Source: Lachnospiraceae bacterium UBA3845
GTDB lineage: Bacteria > Bacillota > Clostridia > Lachnospirales > Lachnospiraceae
Assembly: GCA_002392705.1 (NCBI GenBank)
Contig: DGHP01000098.1
Location: 1 to 28,408, forward strand
Direction: 5' to 3'
DNA length: 28,408 nt
The notes below the pieces were generated by a model. That model was given only the letters and a program-made list of their open reading frames with translations, had not been told where the DNA came from and did no database searches. A program made the position numbers and the translations under genes. Shown here in pieces: positions 24,401 through 28,408 of the stretch; within the stretch, counting starts at the first letter, position 1; each line of letters starts with the position of its first letter.

Positions 24401-24579
24401 CATTTTGTCCCGCTCTTCATCGGAGCGAAGGGCCCCTTCAGGGCTTCGTCGGGAGATAGCTGTTCCATCGTCAGATAGCCTTCCGTCTCCATCTCTCCCA
24501 GCGGAAGATAAAGATCATTCTTCAGAGTCAGAATCCAGTGGTCAAGGCGCCGCTGCCACTCCGAATGCATGTATTTCAT
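21454..24579 (-). CDS. GH38 alpha-mannosidase
   Basis: This 1041-aa glycoside hydrolase is expected to release alpha-linked mannose from oligosaccharides. An N-terminal beta domain (about 1-250) precedes the catalytic domain with GNAHLDLAWLWP (zinc ligands H267, D269), the nucleophile in WLPDSFGY (D379), the AHRGVFTSQADIKKGNRKSE block (526-545) and NQFHDILPGSS (580-590, H583). The C-terminal half holds the beta-sandwich domains. No signal peptide, so it works in the cytoplasm on imported sugars. ATG 24579 is chosen because AAAGGAG lies 10 nt upstream; a further upstream ATG at 24609 lies before that site. It has its own promoter at 24755-24783 with a roughly 170-nt leader and is divergent from the glucosidase gene. 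Confidence 0.95.
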   Translation of the reverse strand: MKYMHSEWQRRLDHWILTLKNDLYLPLGEMETEGYLTMEQLSPDEALKGPFAPMKSGTKWGRTWEYCWLRGKITLPEEAQGKRIVIDLKTGGEATVFVDGRSFGTYRAGWVKEPHHFLVDNFLTGCGEAGRSYDILLEAYAGHFFPQSPLGGCATGPVLPGSYQDPKKEGERRVFEGITYGIWNEDAYQLYMDLDTLQQLGDQIDPESLRADKIAKALEDATLAIDFEQPLEGRIASYREAREILKGALEAKNGSTMPKFYAIGNAHLDLAWLWPMAETYRKTSRTFAAQLRLLDEYPDYRYLQSQPAAYEMCRKYYPELFERITEAAKGGRWIPEGAMWVEPDTNMTSGESLVRQVLHGKRYFQDVFGVDSVILWLPDSFGYSAALPQILKKTGVKYLVTQKIFWSYNEGDQFPYHYFTWKGVDGSSIDTFLPTSYTYRTDPQEICETWKGRVQKRGLDAFLLPFGYGDGGGGPTRDHIEYLEREKDLEGMPQMICESPVKFFEDMEAEGGPQHTYAGELYFSAHRGVFTSQADIKKGNRKSELALREAEIWGALSSGKAGYQYPYEKLDAAWKKLLLNQFHDILPGSSIAKVYEDARADHRWIISEAEEVKEEAFRALTEGDGVTVFNSLSFERTGLVDLPAEFAKGAVAADGTVFRTTAEDGCVKALVTVPACGSISLKPASEKAEEKDCAAARAFASADGIVMENEKVRALIDGRGELVSFILKESGREFAAGAMNHLLMYKDVPRLFDAWDIDSNYILQEIQLDEPVSIEIRCAEGLQAVVHTEKKISGSVFSQDIVLEEGSRRLEFRTHVDWRELHRLLKVEFPAAVEATEGINEIQFGYMKRPTHRSRLYDSDRFEVCAQRYSALCDENHGAAVLNDCKYGISMNGNALQLTLLRAASCPEMRADNGEHDFTYAFTAWEGSFLDSPVVREAYELNVPLQTAAGSCPPIQAFTVDAPNVFIDTVKMAEDGSGDLIVRLYEAKKADTFCHFTAGTGARKIWSCDMLENKEEELELKDNTAALHFHTFEVKTLRISR

Positions 24580-24754
24580 GTTTGTGCTGCTCCTTTCTTT
24601 TTTCCGCACGGCTCATTTTTCCTTTCCGGACCGCCGTCCTGTTCTGCTGCACTTTCACGCCCCCTGCACCCGCCCGTTCTCAGGACAGCTGTGAAATACA
24701 GCATTTTCGTTTTCCTGCATGCTGCACAGAATTCCGCGCAAAAATCGTATCGTA

Positions 24755-24783
24755 ATTATAGCATGTAAGATTCTGCGGGGCAA
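24755..24783 (-). promoter_or_regulatory. Sigma-A promoter of the alpha-mannosidase gene
   Basis: On the minus strand TTGCCC (24778-24783), 17 nt and perfect TATAAT (24755-24760). Confidence 0.65.
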
Positions 24784-24873
24784 CGCAAGACTGTCTCCGA
24801 AAGCGGCCCCGGGACGCGGTCTTTGCCATCCCTGTTCACGGCCCTCAGCACCGGAAACTCTGAACGGGAATCC

Positions 24874-24902
24874 TTGAAGAATTGCATAAAAAATGCTATG
24901 TT
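24874..24902 (+). promoter_or_regulatory. Sigma-A promoter of the glucosidase gene
   Basis: TTGAAG (24874-24879), 17 nt and TATGTT (24897-24902). The spacer contains the small palindrome GCAT-AAAAA-ATGC, which could be a regulator site. The leader to the start codon is about 120 nt. Confidence 0.6.
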
Positions 24903-24920
24903 AGCTTCAGATTACTGTTC

Positions 24921-25000
24921 TTCATCCGCCCGGGCAGGGAGCAGATCCGCTTCCCTGCCTGAGCATCATCGCGAGATCGTTTTCATCCGCCCGGGCAGGA
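24921..25000 (+). repeat. 19-bp direct repeat and hairpin in the glucosidase leader
   Basis: TTCATCCGCCCGGGCAGGA occurs identically at 24921-24939 and 24982-25000, 61 bp apart. The first copy leads into a hairpin (GGCAGGGA 24933-24940 with TCCCTGCC 24952-24959). The second copy ends about 12 nt before the ribosome binding site. Pairing of 24952-24959 with either copy of the repeat is possible in part. Confidence 0.7.
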
Positions 25001-25028
25001 CGGATCATTACAGAAAGGAGGATTCTTC

Positions 25029-26708
25029 GTGACAGTAAATGAGAAAAGGGCCTGGTGGAAAGAAGCCGTCATCTATCAGATCTATCCGCGCAGCTTCGCT
25101 GACAGCAACGGGGACGGAATCGGCGACCTGAACGGAATCACCGCCCATCTTCCGTACCTTAAAAAGCTGGGGATCGATGTGATCTGGCTCTCCCCCGTCT
25201 ACCGTTCCCCCAACGATGACAACGGATACGATATCTCCGACTACAGGGATATCATGACGGAATTCGGGACCATGGAGGACTTCGACCGCATGCTGGAGAC
25301 GGCGCACAGCCTCGGGCTGAAGATCGTCATGGACCTGGTCGTCAATCACACCTCCGATGAACATCCCTGGTTCGTGGAAAGCCGCAGCAGCCTTGACAAT
25401 CCGAAAAGGGACTATTATATCTGGAAGGATCCCGTAGACGGACACGCGCCGAATAACTGGGCTTCCTGCTTCAGCGGATCCGCCTGGCAGCTGGATGAAA
25501 AGACAGGGATGTACTATCTGCACCTGTTCTCCACCAAGCAGCCTGACCTGAACTGGGAAAATCCGAAGGTCCGAAGCGAAGTATTCGATATGATGAACTG
25601 GTGGTGCGAGAAAGGCATCGACGGATTCCGGATGGATGTAATCAGCATGATCTCCAAGGTGCAGACCTATCCGGACGGCGAGGTCTCGGACGGGCTTTTC
25701 GGCAATCCCATGCCCTATGTCTGCAACGGTCCCAGAGTGCATGAGTTCCTCCGGGAGATGAACCGTGAAGTGCTTTCAAAATATGACCTTCTGACGGTCG
25801 GCGAGGCAGCCGGCGTCACGGTGGAAGAGGCGAAGAAATACGCGAACGCGGAGCAGACCGAGCTGAACATGGTTTTCCAGTTCGAGCATACTGACGCGAC
25901 CCCCGGCGTTCAGACCCTCTTCGGAAAATGGACCGACGCAAAACCCAAGCTTCCCCCGCTCCGCCGGATCCTGAACAAATGGCAGCTTGAGCTGGAGGGA
26001 AAAGCCTGGAACAGCCTCTACTGGGACAATCACGACCAGCCCAGGGCCGTTTCCCGCTTCGGCAATGACGCGCCCGCCTTCCGGGAGCTGTCGGCAAAGA
26101 TGATTGCGACCTGCCTTCATATGATGAAGGGCACCCCTTACATCTACCAGGGCGAAGAGCTGGGCATGACAAATGTCCACTGGGAGTCCATCGGGGAATG
26201 CAGGGATATCGAGTCGATCAACGCCTTCCGCCAGTATGTCACGGACAACCATCTCATGAGCGCGGATGAGATGATGCGCTGCATCGATAATCTGGGCCGG
26301 GACAACGCCCGCACGCCGATGCAGTGGGACGGCAGCAGAAACGCCGGCTTCAGCAGCGGTGAGCCCTGGATCAAGGTTAACCCGAATTATACTCAGATCA
26401 ATGCCGAAAAATGCCTGGCAGACCCGGATTCGGTCTTCTGGTATTACCACAGGCTCATCAGCCTGCGCCATGAGAATCCGATCATTGTATACGGTATCTT
26501 CCGTCCGCTGCTTGAGGACAGCGAATGCATCTACGCCTACGAGCGCCTCATGGACGACAAGGTTATAACCGTTGCCTGCAACTGGACGCAGGATGAGCAG
26601 GATTGCAGCCTGTTCGATGACCTTTGCGGCGAGGAACTGATTTCCAACTACGCGGAGCATAAAAAGGGAAAACTCCAGCCATACGAGGCCAGAGTCATCC
26701 TGCATTAA
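25029..26708 (+). CDS. GH13 alpha-glucosidase, probably oligo-1,6-glucosidase type
   Basis: The 559-aa cytosolic enzyme has the full GH13 set: DGIGDLNGI (29-37), the DLVVNHTSD region (102-110), the nucleophile in GFRMDVI (D203), acid/base Glu in VGEAAG (E259) and NHDQPR (H335, D336). The residue after the nucleophile is Val204; in this subfamily Val there goes with alpha-1,6 specificity (isomaltase/dextran glucosidase) and Ala or Thr with alpha-1,4. Trehalose-6-phosphate hydrolase is a relative and remains an alternative. No signal peptide. The start is GTG 25029, 8 nt after AAAGGAGG. It has its own promoter and structured leader and ends at a strong terminator, so it is a single-gene transcript. 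Confidence 0.93.
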   Translation: MTVNEKRAWWKEAVIYQIYPRSFADSNGDGIGDLNGITAHLPYLKKLGIDVIWLSPVYRSPNDDNGYDISDYRDIMTEFGTMEDFDRMLETAHSLGLKIVMDLVVNHTSDEHPWFVESRSSLDNPKRDYYIWKDPVDGHAPNNWASCFSGSAWQLDEKTGMYYLHLFSTKQPDLNWENPKVRSEVFDMMNWWCEKGIDGFRMDVISMISKVQTYPDGEVSDGLFGNPMPYVCNGPRVHEFLREMNREVLSKYDLLTVGEAAGVTVEEAKKYANAEQTELNMVFQFEHTDATPGVQTLFGKWTDAKPKLPPLRRILNKWQLELEGKAWNSLYWDNHDQPRAVSRFGNDAPAFRELSAKMIATCLHMMKGTPYIYQGEELGMTNVHWESIGECRDIESINAFRQYVTDNHLMSADEMMRCIDNLGRDNARTPMQWDGSRNAGFSSGEPWIKVNPNYTQINAEKCLADPDSVFWYYHRLISLRHENPIIVYGIFRPLLEDSECIYAYERLMDDKVITVACNWTQDEQDCSLFDDLCGEELISNYAEHKKGKLQPYEARVILH

Positions 26709-26745
26709 GCGGTCTGTTCAATTGAATTAAATTCCTCATAAGAAA

Positions 26746-26784
26746 CCACCCGGTCCGGGGACAGCATATCACCGGACCGGGTGG
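26746..26784 (+). terminator. Intrinsic terminator of the glucosidase gene
   Basis: A perfect 13-bp GC-rich stem (CCACCCGGTCCGG 26746-26758 with 26772-26784) is followed by CTTTTCTATTTC. It lies 38 nt after the stop codon. Confidence 0.85.
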
Positions 26785-26843
26785 CTTTTCTATTTCACAG
26801 ACTTTGAAGCGCAGAATCCCGTGGCTTCCGTCAAAAGATGCGC

Positions 26844-26881
26844 AAAAAACAGATTCACACTGCCGCGGGCCAGACCCGCGG
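26844..26881 (-). terminator. Possible terminator of the dehydrogenase gene
   Basis: CCGCGGG (26863-26869) pairs with CCCGCGG (26875-26881). On the minus strand a TTTTTT run (26844-26849) follows, but 13 nt beyond the stem, so efficiency is doubtful. Confidence 0.35.
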
Positions 26882-26905
26882 GGAAGTCGGAAACCGCCGC
26901 CCGGC

Positions 26906-27928
26906 TTACAGTCCGGTCCGGACCACCACTTTCATATATTTCCCCGGATTCCTGTCGATGTCCCGGATCACTTCCGGCGCTTCCTCCAGGGTAACTTCCT
27001 TCGTCAGAATCTTTCCGATGTCGATTCTTCCGCTGCAGATCAGGTCAATGGCTTCCTCAAATTCTCCCGCGCTGGTGCGGGCGCCGCGGATGTCGACTTC
27101 TTTCCGGGTGATGGTTCCGGTCGGAAGAAGGGTGTCTTTCGCCGGCCAGCCGGTCAGCGTGATTCTTCCGGCGTGACTGACCAGATCCAGAGTCATCTGA
27201 ATTGCGGGGTTCGCGCCGCTGCATTCCATAACCTGCTGGGCCATCTCCCCTCCGGTAATGTCCGCCACCGCCTTAACAGGATCCTCCATTCCTGAATTCA
27301 CGATATACTCAACACCCAGAGCCTTCGCAAAGTCCAGTCTCTCCTGCACCAGGTCCAGAAGAATCGCATGCGCCCCGTAGGCCTCAGCCACAAGCGCGGC
27401 CAGCAGGCCGATCGGGCCGGCGCCGATTACGACACAGTATTCCCCTGCCTTGAGGCCGCCTCTGTGAATGCCGTGCAGCGAAATGGTAAGCGGTTCCGCC
27501 ATGGCTGCCAGGGTCCAGTCCATATCCGCCGGTTTTCTCACCAACATATCCGCGGGATGACAGAAATACTCCGCCATTCCGCCGTCCACATGAACGCCCA
27601 GAACATGCAGGTCCGTGCAGCAGTTCGTTCTTCCGATTCTGCACGGATAGCAGTGTCCGCAGTAAAGATAGGGATCAATGATCACTTCGTCTCCGGCTTT
27701 CAGGCCCTTCGGGTTATCCCCCGGAATGGACTCGATCACGCCTGCCAGTTCATGTCCGATGATTCTCGGATAGGTTACCAGCTGGTTTTTTCCGCGGAAA
27801 GCACCGATATCGCTTCCGCAGATTCCCGCCGTCTTAATCCGGATCAGGGCCTGTCCCTCTCCCGGAACCGGCTTTTCTTTCTCAATGCAGTCTATAACTC
27901 CCGGCTGTGCAAGTCTGATGGCTTTCAT
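26906..27928 (-). CDS. Zinc-dependent medium-chain alcohol/polyol dehydrogenase
   Basis: The 340-aa NAD(P)-dependent oxidoreductase belongs to the sorbitol/threonine dehydrogenase branch. Catalytic zinc ligands are C37 (GICGSD), H59 and E60 (GHE), with E145 nearby. The structural zinc site is C90, C93, C96 and C104. The nucleotide fold starts at VVIGAGPIGLL (167-177). Closest by eye are RspB/galactonate-dehydrogenase-like enzymes that oxidise sugar acids or polyols; the substrate is not certain. ATG 27928 follows AAGGAG by 7 nt; an ATG 36 nt earlier lies before that site and is rejected. A perfect 12-bp inverted repeat lies 26 nt before the start. The gene converges with the glucosidase gene. 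Confidence 0.92.
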   Translation of the reverse strand: MKAIRLAQPGVIDCIEKEKPVPGEGQALIRIKTAGICGSDIGAFRGKNQLVTYPRIIGHELAGVIESIPGDNPKGLKAGDEVIIDPYLYCGHCYPCRIGRTNCCTDLHVLGVHVDGGMAEYFCHPADMLVRKPADMDWTLAAMAEPLTISLHGIHRGGLKAGEYCVVIGAGPIGLLAALVAEAYGAHAILLDLVQERLDFAKALGVEYIVNSGMEDPVKAVADITGGEMAQQVMECSGANPAIQMTLDLVSHAGRITLTGWPAKDTLLPTGTITRKEVDIRGARTSAGEFEEAIDLICSGRIDIGKILTKEVTLEEAPEVIRDIDRNPGKYMKVVVRTGL

Positions 27929-27953
27929 CTGTCTCTCCTTCCTGTCAATATAT

Positions 27954-27983
27954 GTGAGGGTCAAAATCCCCTTTGACCCTCAC
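27954..27983 (-). promoter_or_regulatory. Perfect 12-bp inverted repeat before the dehydrogenase gene
   Basis: GTGAGGGTCAAA (27954-27965) pairs with 27972-27983 around 6 nt. It lies between the upstream gene stop (28027) and the dehydrogenase ribosome binding site. On the minus strand it is followed by ATATATTGAC, not a T tract, so it is not a standard terminator. It may be an operator or an RNA hairpin controlling the dehydrogenase. Confidence 0.5.
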
Positions 27984-28026
27984 AAAAAATGTCCTGTATG
28001 CTAATCTGCTCTGACCAGACTGACCC

Positions 28027-28408
28027 TTACGAAAACAGGTCAAAAAGCGGCGCTCTGCCTGCCTGCGCGCCTACCCGGAGCAGGGTCAGGAATCCGGTTT
28101 CCGATTCCGATTCGGTTTCAGTCTCCGCCTCGGTTCCGGCTTCCGTATCCGCTTCTGTCTCGTCCTCTGTCAGATCCTCTTCCTTCATCAGTCCGGCAAG
28201 TACCGCCTCAGTCGCTTCTGTTCCGGCTTCGGACGCGATTCCCACCGCATTGCCTGCCTCCGTCTCCGCTTCCTCTGAGAGGCCTGCGCGGATTCCCGCC
28301 AGAGCCGCATTTCCTGCTTCCGTCGCTGCCTGTTCAGCCTGTCCGGCTTCCGGAGCTGTCTCAGCAGCAGTTTCCGTTTCCGCTTCGGTCGCGGCTTCTG
28401 CTTCGGTC
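28027..28408 (-). CDS. C-terminal part of an acidic Glu/Thr/Ala-rich low-complexity protein (partial)
   Basis: The minus-strand frame has no stop from the window edge (28408) to TAA at 28027, giving the last 126 residues of a longer protein. It is dominated by Thr-Glu, Ala-Glu and Ser-Glu pairs (for example ETEAETE-like runs and DTEAGTEAETETESESE), with two related blocks containing TEAGNAA and TEAGNAV, and ends in a less acidic segment GFLTLLRVGAQAGRAPLFDLFS. GTG 28245 is only an internal possible start; nothing suggests a true N-terminus there. Such tails occur as spacer or surface-exposed regions of secreted Firmicute proteins, but no domain is visible to assign a role. Confidence 0.6.
   Translation of the reverse strand, partial: TEAEAATEAETETAAETAPEAGQAEQAATEAGNAALAGIRAGLSEEAETEAGNAVGIASEAGTEATEAVLAGLMKEEDLTEDETEADTEAGTEAETETESESETGFLTLLRVGAQAGRAPLFDLFS

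Larger units (their letters stand above)
24580..25028. other. 449-nt divergent control region between mannosidase and glucosidase
   Basis: No gene was found. The region holds a promoter for each side (24755-24783 minus, 24874-24902 plus) whose -35 boxes are about 90 bp apart, a roughly 170-nt mannosidase leader with no clear strong structure, and a structured glucosidase leader (24921-25000). The central part contains GTTCA (24834-24838) and TGAAC (24861-24865) as a weak inverted pair that could be an operator. Confidence 0.5.

Noticed and set aside
21415..24459. 1014-codon open frame on the + strand opposite the alpha-mannosidase gene
   Set aside because: It is antisense to a gene with complete GH38 motifs, has no ribosome binding site or recognisable family, and long antisense frames are expected in GC-biased coding sequence.
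24834..24843. GTTCACGGCC as a fourth ATTCACGG repeat copy
   Set aside because: Only about 9 bases match and no pairing partner with the terminal sequence lies nearby.
1..28408. CRISPR arrays, tRNA or rRNA genes, transposases, phage genes, toxin-antitoxin pairs
   Set aside because: No regularly spaced repeats, cloverleaf signatures or recognisable proteins of these classes were seen on either strand; the 56-aa gene has no partner toxin.

Overview
The window looks like a chromosomal segment of a fairly GC-rich anaerobic Firmicute, most likely a Clostridia member near Lachnospiraceae. The support is near-consensus AGGAGG ribosome binding sites, sigma-A promoters with 17-bp spacers, many intrinsic terminators, a type III pantothenate kinase, an HPr-like protein, and family-5 solute-binding-protein ABC transporters beside glycoside hydrolases. 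The taxon is inferred from gene content and was not checked by any search. No tRNA, rRNA, CRISPR array, complete insertion sequence or phage gene was seen.

Left housekeeping part (1-5591): the end of an unknown + strand gene, an HPr-like protein without the phosphorylatable histidine, a Mrp/NBP35 Fe-S carrier ATPase, coaX and an M24B aminopeptidase P (adjacent, same strand, 18 nt apart), and a metallo-beta-lactamase-fold hydrolase. mrp and coaX are divergent, with back-to-back candidate promoters. A palindromic repeat with ATTCACGG ends lies at 162-253, and a partial copy lies in the coaX leader.

First ABC operon (5720-11098, minus strand): transcribed in the order solute-binding protein, permease B, permease C, ATPase D, ATPase F, from a good promoter at 11154-11182. 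The short ATPases without a cysteine-rich tail resemble the peptide/nickel branch of the family.

Patchwork region (11183-12820): a RecQ-derived protein that lacks the first helicase domain and has degraded motifs in the second, behind its own strong ribosome binding site. Upstream is an AT-rich 56-aa gene bounded by 21-bp inverted repeats (19 of 21 matching), then a 75-aa ORF whose stop codon lies in one of those repeats, then another ATTCACGG-ended hairpin. This is the least explained part of the window and the best candidate for something undescribed.

Carbohydrate part (12820-28026): a ThuA-like protein, an MFS transporter, a second ABC operon (19226-21127 binding protein, then B, C, D, F down to 15138), a GH38 alpha-mannosidase, a divergent GH13 glucosidase with the sequence signature of alpha-1,6 specificity, and a zinc-dependent polyol/alcohol dehydrogenase. 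A plausible joint role is uptake of an oligosaccharide by the second ABC system and/or the MFS carrier, cytoplasmic hydrolysis by GH38 and GH13, and oxidation of a sugar or polyol by the dehydrogenase. The substrate link is inferred from neighbourhood only. No transcription factor is encoded in the window. Strong RNA or operator-like structures sit at the binding-protein promoter, in the glucosidase leader, before the dehydrogenase, and between the second binding protein and its permeases, where there is a complete intrinsic terminator. The right edge holds the end of a Glu/Thr/Ala-rich low-complexity protein that runs out of the window.
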